64,000 nucleotides of DNA from Fusibacter sp. A1 (GCF_004125825.1 NZ_QQWI01000002.1:124001-188000); one strand, 5' to 3'. Positions 19,315-28,580 are shown, counted from the first letter of the stretch. Notes: generated by a model from the sequence alone, not told the origin. Numbers and translations: made by a program.

Positions 19315-19395
19315 GATAAAAGAGCTATGTTTTCAATTACAAAACTAGCACTTTTTTAACTCTACCTGTCTTATCAAATTCTATTGGAGTAAACA

Positions 19396-20733
19396 ATGAT
19401 TAAAAAAATTCTTATCGTTATTTTAATGACTCTACTCTTACAGGGCTGTACCTACCGAGAGGTTGATTCAACTTCCATTGGTGAGGAATCGGTTGAGGAG
19501 GTGCAAGTAATGAGTAAAAGAAAAGCCATAGCAAATACGGATTTTCTTAAAACCCAGGGGAAGAATATCTATAATGATTTTGGTAGAGGTGACCTTGTTC
19601 AACTAAAGGGTGTCAATATCGGTGGTTACCTCTTCCAAGAATTCTGGATGACTCCCACAAAACCCAGCAAAAATGTTAAAGCTGAACTGGATATTTACAG
19701 ATATCTAAGTGATACGTACGGCAAGGATAGAATGAGAGAACTGATCGCTGTATATCAGGAGAATTATTTTACTGAAAGTGACTTCAACAATTTGCATGAT
19801 TTAGGCGTTAATGTTGTGAGATTGCCCTTTTGGTACATGAATATCATTGATGAAAGTGGAGAGTTCCTACCTGATTGGTTTAGGCGATTCGATTGGTTTA
19901 TCAGTGAGGCAGGCAAGCGGGGCATTTATGTGATACTTGATTTTCATGGAGCGCCGGGGTCTCAAAATGGGAGTGATCACTCAGGGGTAGATGGAGAAGA
20001 CCATAAAGAAGCAGCTTCAGAATTCTTTTTTGGTCCTGACGAAGTCGTTAGGAGCAACCAAGCCCTTTACTATAAAATTTGGGAGGAGATAGCAGGCCGC
20101 TATAGGGATAATCCAGTAGTCGCAGGTTATGATTTACTCAATGAACCCTACTGTACTTATCGCTACACCTCACAACGTACAGCAGATGAACTGCATGAGT
20201 TGTTATGGCAGGTTTATGATGAAGCCTATACAAGGATTCGCGCGATTGATTCTGACCATATCATCATCATGGAAGCTACATGGAACCCAATAGATTTGCC
20301 CCATCCTGATAAATTTGCTTGGACCAATGTCATGTACGAGTACCATAACTACCTCTTTGACGATTACAAGAATGAAGAGGGAAAACAAATAGAAAACATG
20401 CGCAAAAAAGTAAATCTAATTGAACAGGCCAACTATGACGTTCCATCCTTTATGGGCGAGTTTTCTTACTTTGACAGTTATGAAGCTTGGAACGAGGGAG
20501 TAAAACTGCTTAATGATGCAGGCATCCACTGGACGTCTTGGACCTATAAAGTGACCTCTAACTACGGTAACTGGGGACTATATCACCACACGGGTGGTGA
20601 TATCAATATCGAAGCGGTGGATGATGATAAACTTGAATTGATTTGGGCCAAAGTCGGTGATTTAAGAACTAACGAAAATTTAATTGATGTTTTAAAAAAG
20701 CATTTTACTTATAAAGACATTGCTTTTGAATAG
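19396..20733 (+). CDS. Lipoprotein glycoside hydrolase family 5 (beta-glucanase-like)
   Basis: A 445-residue cell-surface glycosidase. The signal peptide has lipobox LLQGC, then a (beta/alpha)8 GH5 catalytic domain. VQLKGVNIGGYL starts the barrel; GVNVVRLPFWY and VILDFHGAPGSQNG are strand motifs. The acid/base Glu is in DLLNEPY (about residue 249) and the nucleophile Glu in FMGEFSY (about 354). HYTGGDIN-like and WTSWTYK segments follow. The DFHGAPGSQNG pattern is typical of exo-beta-1,3-glucanase-like GH5 members, so beta-1,3-glucan is a plausible but unproved substrate. It probably shares a transcript with the CBM lipoprotein upstream. Confidence 0.87.
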   Translation: MIKKILIVILMTLLLQGCTYREVDSTSIGEESVEEVQVMSKRKAIANTDFLKTQGKNIYNDFGRGDLVQLKGVNIGGYLFQEFWMTPTKPSKNVKAELDIYRYLSDTYGKDRMRELIAVYQENYFTESDFNNLHDLGVNVVRLPFWYMNIIDESGEFLPDWFRRFDWFISEAGKRGIYVILDFHGAPGSQNGSDHSGVDGEDHKEAASEFFFGPDEVVRSNQALYYKIWEEIAGRYRDNPVVAGYDLLNEPYCTYRYTSQRTADELHELLWQVYDEAYTRIRAIDSDHIIIMEATWNPIDLPHPDKFAWTNVMYEYHNYLFDDYKNEEGKQIENMRKKVNLIEQANYDVPSFMGEFSYFDSYEAWNEGVKLLNDAGIHWTSWTYKVTSNYGNWGLYHHTGGDINIEAVDDDKLELIWAKVGDLRTNENLIDVLKKHFTYKDIAFE

Positions 20734-20766
20734 TAGGTTCAAATAATCTGAATAACAAGTACAAGA

Positions 20767-20801
20767 GCCATCTGATCAAAATAAATGATTAGATGGTTTT
20801 T
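20767..20801 (+). terminator. Terminator after the GH5 gene
   Basis: A 12 bp stem GCCATCTGATCA / TGATTAGATGGT with two G-T pairs and a 7-base loop, then five T. A diverged copy of this region occurs at 22955-23007. Confidence 0.75.
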
Positions 20802-21044
20802 AATACTCTTTGTACTTCACGATTACTAGTCCCTGGTACCACCAAATATTTTGTTTTAGAAGGTTACAACAGATTGAAAGCACCAATTGATAAATCCAAT
20901 TGATAAAGCAGTGCAATTATATGATTTACTTAGCAGTTTTCATCGTATTTATGGGTATAGGAATATAGTATCAGTAACCAGTCACTTGGGAATAGATCAT
21001 TTATACAGACGACTTTTCATTACAAATGGAAGGATACCTCATTT
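20802..21044. other. Leader region of the diguanylate cyclase, with a short direct repeat
   Basis: CCAATTGATAAA occurs twice in tandem (about 20883-20907). No gene or known riboswitch consensus was recognised; in particular I see no GEMM-type c-di-GMP aptamer. Confidence 0.4.
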
Positions 21045-22871
21045 ATGAAAAAGTACTTATCTGCAATTATTATTTTTACAATAATTTTCATAACCTATAT
21101 TTTCATCTTTTTCGCAATCTTAGATGAAGGAGGTATGAATGTTACTGCTACGTCAGGTGCGATTGATTTGACTAGTTTTGAATTCAATGAAAGGTCATTT
21201 GCCAGTATTACCGGTGAAAGTGAGTTTTATTGGAATGAGTTCATTTATTCGGACAATGAGGAATCAAAAAAAAATCCATTGATTATTTCTTTGGATAGCA
21301 GTTGGAATCAAGAGGATAATGCTGAATTGGATGGTAAAGGGCACGGCTCTTATAGGATGATGATTAAGATGGAGCCAGTAGATAACTTGGCGATCAAATT
21401 ATCAGATGTTCTGACGAGTTATCGTCTTTATTGGAATGGAAGACTCTTGGGTGACCTTGGTCAAATAGGTGAAAATGAGGCTTCTTCTGTTCCCATGAAT
21501 AGACCAAGCACCTATATGATAGGTCAAGTTCTACCTGTAAATGAACTAGTCATTGAAGTTTCAGATTACCATTTAGGAAAAGGCGGGATTAATAATCCTA
21601 TAAAAGTCGGGAGTAAGTCTGCATTAGACTTATCAACTTTTGAAAATATTGCTATGACACTGTTTATTGTAGGAACCTTTATTACCTTATTCTTTGTTTT
21701 GATGCTTGAAAATGCTACAGGAGGTAGCTCTTTTGTCAATAGAAGTCTGATTTTCATTCTTTTTGTTTTTTCAATAAGGGCGATAACGGTTGGAGAACGG
21801 TTGATTCTTTATGTGATGGATGATTTGTCTTGGACAAGCATCTATCGAATAGAAAACATATCCATTGTCCTGATTGCAGCTGTCATCTTAAGGATAATCA
21901 GATATAGTGTTGAAGATGCTTTGATTATCAGACTTTCTATTGGAATCAGCTGGTTAGCAAGGGGTCTTTTAATAACCTTAATCACTCTTCCGCCAAATGT
22001 TGTTATGGGTTATACAAAATACTTTTTATATGTCATTATTCTATCTGTTGTAGTTGTTACTATTAGGATTTTTTATGCTAAGTTATATACACGGTTATTG
22101 ACAAGATTTTCACTCTATTCACTATTTGCCTTGATGAGTGCTGTAATCCTTGATGTTTTCATTCAATTTGATGGCGTATTAGGTGCGGATATTACTGAAT
22201 TGGGGTTTCTTATTTTTACCTATATTATGATTTTTGCTGGATATCGAGATAATAGAGAAAATGTATTGATTCGAGAACGGCTTCAAAACGAGTTAATAGA
22301 AAAGAATACAATGCTTGAAGAGTTTAATCAAAAGCTGGAAAGAAGAGTCCAACAAAGAACCCAGGAACTTGAAGAAAAAAATAGCTTATTAAAGGATATG
22401 TCACAACGCGACGGTCTAACAGGGCTATTTAATTATCGAACGATTCATCAGATTGCACAAAAATACTTTGATAAAAAAAATAAAAACGAAATGTGTATTG
22501 TCATGATAGACTTAGATTATTTTAAGGACATTAATGATAATTATGGGCATATGATGGGGGATGAAGTCTTAATTGAATTTGGTAGATTCATGACAGAAAA
22601 TACACGATCAGAAGATGTGATTGGACGATATGGCGGTGAGGAATTTATCATTGTGCAATATGGTATAGATTTGGAATCGGCATACGCTGTCATTGACAGA
22701 CTAAGAGAGCAAGTCAGTCAACTGGTTTTCGGTGACGAAAAAGTTCAGATTACATTCAGTGCCGGAATGGAAAGCGGAAAAAATGTGACGACACTTGAAG
22801 AACTAGTGAAGAAAGCCGATAAAAAGCTTTACGAGGCCAAAAATACTGGAAGAAATAAAGTCGTTTCGTAA
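21045..22871 (+). CDS. 7TMR-DISM diguanylate cyclase (GGDEF)
   Basis: A 608-residue membrane enzyme making cyclic di-GMP. An N-terminal helix is followed by an extracellular 7TMR-DISM-type beta domain (about 35-190; YRLYWNGRLLGDLG), seven transmembrane helices (about 200-400), a coiled coil (EEFNQKLERRVQQRTQELEE) and a GGDEF domain. The active-site motif is RYGGEEF at about 527. RSED lies five residues upstream, which is the inhibitory I-site pattern RxxD, so product feedback is expected. DGLTGLFNYR begins the domain. Two HD-GYP proteins in the window (31194, 46918) are potential counterparts. Confidence 0.92.
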   Translation: MKKYLSAIIIFTIIFITYIFIFFAILDEGGMNVTATSGAIDLTSFEFNERSFASITGESEFYWNEFIYSDNEESKKNPLIISLDSSWNQEDNAELDGKGHGSYRMMIKMEPVDNLAIKLSDVLTSYRLYWNGRLLGDLGQIGENEASSVPMNRPSTYMIGQVLPVNELVIEVSDYHLGKGGINNPIKVGSKSALDLSTFENIAMTLFIVGTFITLFFVLMLENATGGSSFVNRSLIFILFVFSIRAITVGERLILYVMDDLSWTSIYRIENISIVLIAAVILRIIRYSVEDALIIRLSIGISWLARGLLITLITLPPNVVMGYTKYFLYVIILSVVVVTIRIFYAKLYTRLLTRFSLYSLFALMSAVILDVFIQFDGVLGADITELGFLIFTYIMIFAGYRDNRENVLIRERLQNELIEKNTMLEEFNQKLERRVQQRTQELEEKNSLLKDMSQRDGLTGLFNYRTIHQIAQKYFDKKNKNEMCIVMIDLDYFKDINDNYGHMMGDEVLIEFGRFMTENTRSEDVIGRYGGEEFIIVQYGIDLESAYAVIDRLREQVSQLVFGDEKVQITFSAGMESGKNVTTLEELVKKADKKLYEAKNTGRNKVVS

Positions 22872-23345
22872 ATGGACCATTATAGAGTTAAACTTTTCAG
22901 TGGCAGGCTAAGAGAGAGTCTTATGACCCATGATTACAAATACATAATGACAAGTATAATAGTCATCTAGTCATTTATTTTCATCAGATGGCTCTTAATA
23001 GTTTTTTGCATACTATTTAGATAGACCTAGATCATTATATTGGTCGGAGTGAAGCTGTAGCTAATAGAAGTATTATTGAAAAAATTGCAAAAGTTCTCAG
23101 TGCCGGATATCCTAAGCTTTTCTGCAAATTTTGTAAATTGCTTTGTACTGAGAGATAACTTCTTGTGATAGTTTTAAAGAAGTAGGATTAAAGATTAAAC
23201 CTATCAAAAAATAGATGTAAAGGCTATCAAATTTGACCTGGCCGCTTAACACTGATGTTGGATGTTATTGGACCCATCTTACTACGGTATAAGTAATAAT
23301 ATCGGCACTGATAAGAATTTTATAAGAATGAACGGGAGAACCACC
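22872..23345. other. Intergenic region with terminator and a short coding relic
   Basis: A terminator-like stem AGTCATCT / AGATGGCT (22961-22993) and T-run end the diguanylate cyclase unit; the surroundings resemble the terminator at 20767. From about 23018 to 23158 an open stretch (SEAVANRSIIEKIAKVLSAG) ends with TAA and has no start codon, perhaps a gene relic. AAAGTTCTCAGTGCCGGATA near 23090 matches AAAGTTCTCGGTGCCAGATA at 16808, just after the second chemoreceptor, at 18 of 20 bases. Confidence 0.45.
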
Positions 23346-23903
23346 ATGTATGATGTACTTTCTAAAATTGGAAGCAAACTTAATGATGCCAATGTAACTT
23401 GGGCTGTTGGCGCATCAATACTCTTAAGTCAATACGGTCTCATCGATAAGCCAAATGATATCGATCTTATTGTTCATCTTGATGATATCGAAGTCTCTGA
23501 TAAACTTCTTTCGACATTAGGACAAAAGATACCTCGTGAGCCATCTGAACACTATTCAACCCGGCATTTTAATGAGTATATTATTAATGATGTTGAAATT
23601 GATGTCATGGCAGGCCTTACAATACATCATGCACAAGGTGAGTATACATATATATTTGATAATAAATCTGTTGTAGACACCAAGCAAATAAATGGAGTTC
23701 CTATCCCTTTTACAAGTTTAGAGGATTGGTATCTACTTTACCAGATTATTCCTGATAGAGAGGATAAGGTGAAATTGATAGAGGCTTACTTGATTAAACA
23801 GGGAGTTAGTCATATGGGGGTTTTAACTAGAAGTCTTCATGGAAATCTTCCAGATAAAGTTGTGGATAGGATTAATAAACTAATGAAAACAAAAGAAAGA
23901 TAG
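23346..23903 (+). CDS. Nucleotidyltransferase-fold protein
   Basis: About 185 residues. WAVGASILLSQYGLIDKPNDIDLIV (given here as two parts, the G-S helix and the NDIDL metal-binding motif) is the hallmark of the polymerase-beta-like nucleotidyltransferase superfamily, in the small group related to MNT/DUF6036-type proteins. EIDVMAG supplies a further acidic residue. The frame is open from a TTG at 23262, but ATG 23346 has GGGAGA 7 bp upstream and starts at the conserved part. No HEPN partner gene is adjacent, so a toxin-antitoxin role is not supported. Function unknown. Confidence 0.65.
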   Translation: MYDVLSKIGSKLNDANVTWAVGASILLSQYGLIDKPNDIDLIVHLDDIEVSDKLLSTLGQKIPREPSEHYSTRHFNEYIINDVEIDVMAGLTIHHAQGEYTYIFDNKSVVDTKQINGVPIPFTSLEDWYLLYQIIPDREDKVKLIEAYLIKQGVSHMGVLTRSLHGNLPDKVVDRINKLMKTKER

Positions 23904-23916
23904 TGTAGAATGTAAT

Positions 23917-23931
23917 TGATAATGATTATTA
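23917..23931 (+). promoter_or_regulatory. Fur/PerR-type operator ahead of the OYE homologue
   Basis: TGATAATGATTATTA is a 7-1-7 inverted repeat. It matches the Bacillus Fur box TGATAATNATTATCA at 13 of 14 defined positions and the PerR box TTATAATNATTATAA at 12 of 14. It lies directly ahead of the RBS AAGGAGG, where a bound repressor would block expression. Confidence 0.55.
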
Positions 23932-23943
23932 AAAGGAGGAGTT

Positions 23944-25050
23944 ATGTCACTTTTTGAGACTTATAAACTAAATGGACTAGAGCTACGTAATAGAATTGTT
24001 ATGGCACCAATGACGACATGGTCAGGGAATAGTGATGGGACAATAAGTGAAGCAGAGCTTGCTTATTATAAAATCAGGTCAGAAGGTTGCGGTATGGTCA
24101 TTACAGCCACTACCTATCTTGATCCGTACGGTAAGGGCTTTAAAGGACAGTTCTATGCTGGTGATGATCAAATGCTGCCAAGCCTTTCTAAGTTGGCCAG
24201 CGCGATTAAATCGGGTGGGGCAAAAGCAATTTTACAGGTGTTTCATGCTGGAAGAAAGTCAAGCGTCGAAGACATGCCTGATGGCAATACGCGATCGGCT
24301 TCTGATGTACCGGGTAACAGAACTGGAGAAAATGTACCTGTTCCCATGACAAAGGAAGAAATCAATAGCCTTCTCGATAGCTTCTATGATGCAACTTTAA
24401 GGGCCCAAAAAGCTGGTTTTGATGGTATTGAAATTCATGGGGCCAATACTTATCTTATTCAGCAGTTCTTTTCTCCCCATGCCAATATTAGGACTGATGA
24501 GTGGGGAGGAAGTTTAGAGAAAAGAGCTCGCTTACCTCTTGCAATTGTTAAGGCTACACTAAAGGCCAAAGAAGATATTGGTGATGATGCTTTTATTGTC
24601 GGTTATCGCTTTAGCCCGGAAGAGAACCATACCCCAGGTATTACATTAGAAGATACCGAGTATCTAGTTAATAGATTGTGTGAAACAGATTTAGATTACC
24701 TGCATATTTCATTAGGTGATTTCAGACAAGAAAGTCTGAGAGGTGAGCCAGTTAACGTATTGAATCGTGTTCTTGAAATGATAAAAAATAGAAAACCTTT
24801 GATTGGAGTTGGAAGTGTATTCTGTATCGAGGATGCGCAAGCGCTTATGGAAGATGGTGTAGATTTGGTTGCCCTAGGCAGACAATTACTCGTGGATCCC
24901 AAAACCGTTGAAAAGTGGTCGAGGGGAGAGAGGGCCAATTTATACTACAGGCCTGATGATGAAGCATTAATGATACCAAAGGCCTTAAATGATGTGATTA
25001 TAAGAAATCATGGGTGGTTACCTATGGAAGATGAAGAGTCACCAGTCTAA
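23944..25050 (+). CDS. NADH:flavin oxidoreductase (old yellow enzyme family)
   Basis: A 368-residue FMN-dependent oxidoreductase. NRIVMAPMTTW near the N-terminus contacts FMN, and ILQVFHAGRKS, GFDGIEIHGANTYLIQQFFSP and DEWGGSLEKRARLPL are classical OYE motifs. PLIGVGSVF and LVALGRQLLVDP form the phosphate-binding end of the barrel. It is a single-domain enzyme without the C-terminal iron-sulfur/FAD extension of the 2,4-dienoyl-CoA reductase group. It probably reduces activated C=C bonds. The Fur-like box before it suggests metal or peroxide control. It is monocistronic between an RBS AAGGAGG and a strong terminator. Confidence 0.92.
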   Translation: MSLFETYKLNGLELRNRIVMAPMTTWSGNSDGTISEAELAYYKIRSEGCGMVITATTYLDPYGKGFKGQFYAGDDQMLPSLSKLASAIKSGGAKAILQVFHAGRKSSVEDMPDGNTRSASDVPGNRTGENVPVPMTKEEINSLLDSFYDATLRAQKAGFDGIEIHGANTYLIQQFFSPHANIRTDEWGGSLEKRARLPLAIVKATLKAKEDIGDDAFIVGYRFSPEENHTPGITLEDTEYLVNRLCETDLDYLHISLGDFRQESLRGEPVNVLNRVLEMIKNRKPLIGVGSVFCIEDAQALMEDGVDLVALGRQLLVDPKTVEKWSRGERANLYYRPDDEALMIPKALNDVIIRNHGWLPMEDEESPV

Positions 25051-25060
25051 ATAAAATATA

Positions 25061-25109
25061 AAAAACCTCAAAATGTGTCGAATTCAGTAGATTCATTTTG
25101 AGGTTTTTT
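25061..25109 (+). terminator. Strong terminator after the OYE gene
   Basis: A perfect 15 bp stem AAAAACCTCAAAATG / CATTTTGAGGTTTTT with an 18-base loop and a T-run. Confidence 0.85.
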
Positions 25110-25212
25110 CATAGGCATGAGAACAACTAATTTCATCTGTCTATTTCACTTTATCTCAAATCGATTAAACGTAATTACAGGAGGTACATATAGACATAAA
25201 GAGGAGGTCATT

Positions 25213-26496
25213 ATGAATTTCAAATATATCAATATTATTGCTTTATTACTTGTATTAGCTTTAATAGCAGCATGTTCGCCTGAGTCAGATCAAAACAATG
25301 GCTTTGAAAGTCAATCGACAAGTGAGGAAGTGTTTACTGAAACTACAACAAGCACTGTGACTACCACAGTTACAACTACTGCGACTACTTCGAATGGAGG
25401 GGAGCCAGAAAGAACTGAACTTGAAGAATTATATCAGCGCTATAGTGCGCCTGGTGAATATACTTATGAAAGAGTATTTGAATCAATCATGTTTACTTTA
25501 CCCCTTCATATGACTTATCTGAAAAGTGAACCGGAGTTTGTTTATGTGGTTCAAAAAAATGGTCATGTGTTAAAAGTAGACACGAAGAATGATCGTTCTA
25601 CTCTATTTTTGGATGTGAGTGACAAGATTGACGTTAGCAAAAGCGAGAAGGGTTTGTTGGGATTTGCCTTTCATCCAAACTACCCAGATACTCCTTATGT
25701 ATATATAAGTTACACAAATCAAAGTTCTTCGATCATCGCTTCTTTAGAGGCTAACGATGGAGAAATCAATAAGGGCAGTCATAAGGTGTTACTAAGCTTT
25801 GACCAACCCTTTGGTAACCACAATGGAGGTCACTTAGAGTTCGGACCTGACGGATATTTGTTTATTGCCAGTGGTGACGGCGGTTCTGCTGGAGATCCTC
25901 AGAATAATGGTCAAAATCTAGGAAATCTACTTGGTAAGATCTTGAGAATCGATGTTGACTCAAAAGAAGAAGGCCTTGAATATGGACTACCTGATGATAA
26001 TCCCTTTATTAACCATGATGCAAGAGGCGAGATCTTTGCCTATGGTTTAAGAAACCCATGGAAGTTTTCTTTTGATAAGACTAGAGGGATCATACTTGCA
26101 GCCGATGTTGGCCAAGGTGCCATTGAAGAGATTGATATCATTTACACTGGGCGTAATTATGGCTGGCCTATTAAAGAAGGTACACAAGTCTATAAAAATC
26201 TTAAAAGCGATGATGAATTGATTGACCCCATATGGGAATATATGCACCCTATCGGCAAGTCTATCACAGGAGGTTTTACTTACTATGGGACCATGTGGCA
26301 AGATCTTTATGGTTACTATATTTACGGTGACTTTGTCAGTGGACAGATTTGGGCACTATGGATAGATGAAAGAGGAGTTGTAAAAAACCATGACCTCTTT
26401 GATACTAGTATTAGTATTGCATCATTTGGTCAGGATGCCAGTGGTCAAATCTATATACTTGATATACAGGGTAAGATTTATAGGTTCACCGAATAA
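25213..26496 (+). CDS. PQQ-dependent sugar dehydrogenase-like lipoprotein
   Basis: A 427-residue exported lipoprotein: signal peptide with LIAACS, a Thr-rich linker of alternating TTT/TVT units (about 35-60), then a six-bladed propeller of the soluble glucose/aldose dehydrogenase (GSDH) family. Family motifs are GLLGFAFHPNY, NHNGGHLEFGPDGYLF, ASGDGGSAGDPQNN, GLRNPWKFSFD, ADVGQGAIEEID and NYGWPIKEG. His in NHNGGH is the usual catalytic base. An in-frame start at 25117 exists but GAGGAGG before ATG 25213 decides it. Whether an anaerobe supplies PQQ is open; some family members act without a proven cofactor. Confidence 0.85.
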   Translation: MNFKYINIIALLLVLALIAACSPESDQNNGFESQSTSEEVFTETTTSTVTTTVTTTATTSNGGEPERTELEELYQRYSAPGEYTYERVFESIMFTLPLHMTYLKSEPEFVYVVQKNGHVLKVDTKNDRSTLFLDVSDKIDVSKSEKGLLGFAFHPNYPDTPYVYISYTNQSSSIIASLEANDGEINKGSHKVLLSFDQPFGNHNGGHLEFGPDGYLFIASGDGGSAGDPQNNGQNLGNLLGKILRIDVDSKEEGLEYGLPDDNPFINHDARGEIFAYGLRNPWKFSFDKTRGIILAADVGQGAIEEIDIIYTGRNYGWPIKEGTQVYKNLKSDDELIDPIWEYMHPIGKSITGGFTYYGTMWQDLYGYYIYGDFVSGQIWALWIDERGVVKNHDLFDTSISIASFGQDASGQIYILDIQGKIYRFTE

Positions 26497-26829
26497 AAAA
26501 AGCTTTCAATACAAGGCACTCTATTCTTTAGAAGTGATTCATTGTCATATTTCATTAATAGGCTAAATCAGTGTGAGATTAGATACTTGACAAAGTTATA
26601 ATGATTCCATACAGCTAAAACAGCATCGCAGAAATGATTGCTTCCATAGGATTGACATCCACTACTCCACGCCGCTGAAAAGACGTATTATAAACAGTTT
26701 TTGAAGTAGCTGACAACAAAGGGCAGAGTTACTTGAACATCTATATTCAAGTGATATTCCAGTAATAAAGTATGTTAAAATGTAAGTAGAGTGTTTATCA
26801 ATAAGTTTATACAGAATTTAGGGGTAGTT
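26497..26829. other. Upstream region of the decayed bacteriocin locus
   Basis: ACTTGAA / TTCAAGT (26731-26752, 8-base spacer) is a palindrome about 80 bp before the receiver gene and could be a regulator site. TTAAAAT near 26773 is a possible -10. No coding sequence was recognised. Confidence 0.35.
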
Positions 26830-27036
26830 ATGATGAAAATTGCGATTTGTGATGACAACAAGTACTGCAATGAAGTGAATGAACGATTTGTAAAGGAATA
26901 CTTACAAGAAAAAGACATAAAAGCTATAGTTCAATCGTTTAACCATGGCAATCAACTTTTAAAAAGTGATGAAAGGTTTGATATCGTTTTTTTAGATATT
27001 GATATGCCGGGCAAAAGTGGTATGGAAGTTATATGA
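26830..27036 (+). pseudogene. Truncated LytTR-type response regulator (receiver start only)
   Basis: Sixty-eight codons match the beginning of an AgrA/ComE-like receiver: KIAICDDNKYCNEV with the acidic pair and IVFLDIDMPGKSGMEV with the phosphoacceptor Asp. The frame then stops where sequence homologous to an HlyD secretion protein begins. The rest of the receiver and the LytTR DNA-binding domain are gone. RBS GGGGTAG precedes two adjacent ATG codons (26830, 26833). The junction near 27030 marks a deletion that removed the regulator's end and everything up to the transport gene. Confidence 0.8.
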
Positions 27037-28417
27037 AACAAGACCATTTCCAGTGGGGATTTATACCATCTATATTATCCTACTCCTTTTAGTAGCGTCA
27101 ATTGTTTGGGCTGGGATGAGTGAAATAGACGTTGTAGTCAAATCCAGTGGAGTAGTAAGACCCTATAAAAATGTCAATACCATATCTAATATGGTGACTA
27201 GTAGAGTCGAAGAAGTCTATTTTCAAAATGGTGATTTTGTACAAGCAGGTGAAACCATCTTAAAACTAGATATCGAAGGATTTGAAATTGAAGAAAACAG
27301 TTTGCTTGTACAACTTGCTGAACTTGAAGAAGAACTTGAACTCCTTGAGTTATACAAGGAAGCAGTTCAAACGAACACCAATTTATTTGCTTTAGATGGG
27401 ACTAGGTTAGAAGAAAACTACCATTATGTATACTTAAAATACGAAATGGAACGCAACAGTTTATTAGAAAAATCTAAAATGTTCGATGCGAAACTTTATG
27501 ATTCACAAGCCGAACTCGATGGCACCAATGCGTTTTTAAAGTCAATCGAAAGTGGAAACAATAGCTTTAGTCAAGAGCTAATGGCAACAGAAAGTTATCA
27601 AGAATATACATCGTATTTATTACAGTTAAACGAAATTAATATTTCGATTACTAATTACTCAAATGACTATGAAATAAAGCAATCACTACTAGCTAGTGGT
27701 GGAATTGCCGAAGCAGAACTGACAACAGCAAAGCTGAATTTGGATACCGCAAGGAATCAGTACAGCAAGTTTGTTTCTGATACCAAACTCAGCCTTAAAA
27801 CAAAACTTGAAAGATATGCTGAAAACTTGCATAACTTTGAGGGCGAGTTAAGCAATCAATCTAACTTTAGTACACAAACGCTGATTAACATTAACAGTCA
27901 AGTACAAAACAAAAATAAAGAACTAAATGCCTTAAAAACCAGAATGAAATCACTTAACCTAAACATGATCGATACAGAACTAAAAGCACCAATTAGTGGT
28001 TATGTGAATTTTAATGGCCTGTATTCAGTAGGCGATTACATGAGCCCAGGTAAAGAAGTAGCCACCATCATACCAGAAAATGGCGAAAGTTTTAAAATTC
28101 AAATGTATGTACCCAACAAAGATATTTCAAATATCGATGTTGGTGATCAAGTCAAATACAGATTTGATGCCCTGCCATACAAAGAATACGGCGTTCTAGA
28201 AGGCAAAATCAAAAATATATCAGTAGATGCCAGTTATAACGAAACACAAGGCACTAGTTACTACTTGGTAGAAAGCACAGTAGTAAACAAGCCAATGGTT
28301 TCTTATAAAGGTACACAGGCAACAATAAAAGTAGGCATGAGTTTAGAAGCACAAGTGATTACAGAGAGTAAAAGTGTCTTGCATTATTTGCTTGAAAAGA
28401 TTGATTTGTGGGATTAG
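26999..28417 (+). pseudogene. HlyD-family bacteriocin secretion accessory protein, 5' end lost
   Basis: From about 27035 the frame matches membrane-fusion proteins that work with peptidase-containing ABC exporters of bacteriocins. It shows a helix YIILLLLVASIVWAG, SSGVVRPYKNVNTI, the lipoyl-type half EVYFQNGDFVQAGETIL, a long coiled coil (about 85-310), and LKAPISGYVNFNGLYSVGDYM. The usual 15-30 cytoplasmic residues before the helix are missing. Instead the frame runs back into receiver DNA in another phase, with only TTG/GTG starts and no RBS. It may still be translated by coupling to the receiver stop. The partner ABC transporter is absent. Confidence 0.75.
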
Positions 28418-28428
28418 GGGAGGAAAAT

Positions 28429-28507
28429 ATGATTAAGATTGAAGAAGGAAAAGTGTTATCAATAGAAAATGTTATTTGTTATCGAGGTGCTATTAATCCA
28501 AATGAAA
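28429..28507 (+). pseudogene. Interrupted small gene, 5' part
   Basis: ATG 28429, 11 bp behind hlyD with RBS GGGGAGGA, opens a frame (MIKIEEGKVLSIENVICYRG) that is broken after 26 codons plus one base by a mobile unit. Joined to 32558-32859 it gives 126 codons without a frameshift. The first two thirds recall DUF5085/GyrI-like small proteins (resemblance from memory, weak). Confidence 0.8.
28500..28507. repeat. Left 8 bp target-site duplication
   Basis: AAATGAAA directly before the IS66 left end GTATCCG; an identical copy is at 32550-32557. Confidence 0.9.
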
Positions 28508-28580
28508 GTATCCGTCAAATAGAGCCCATCTACAAAGTGTAACCTAGACATGATAAACTCATCTCAAATAAAAAAACGAG

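Noticed and set aside
20802-21044. c-di-GMP riboswitch ahead of the diguanylate cyclase
   Set aside because: The GEMM consensus segments were not found; only a short direct repeat is visible.
23346-23903. MNT/HEPN toxin-antitoxin pair
   Set aside because: The nucleotidyltransferase-like protein has no HEPN or other small partner gene adjacent; the next gene is an OYE enzyme with its own operator.
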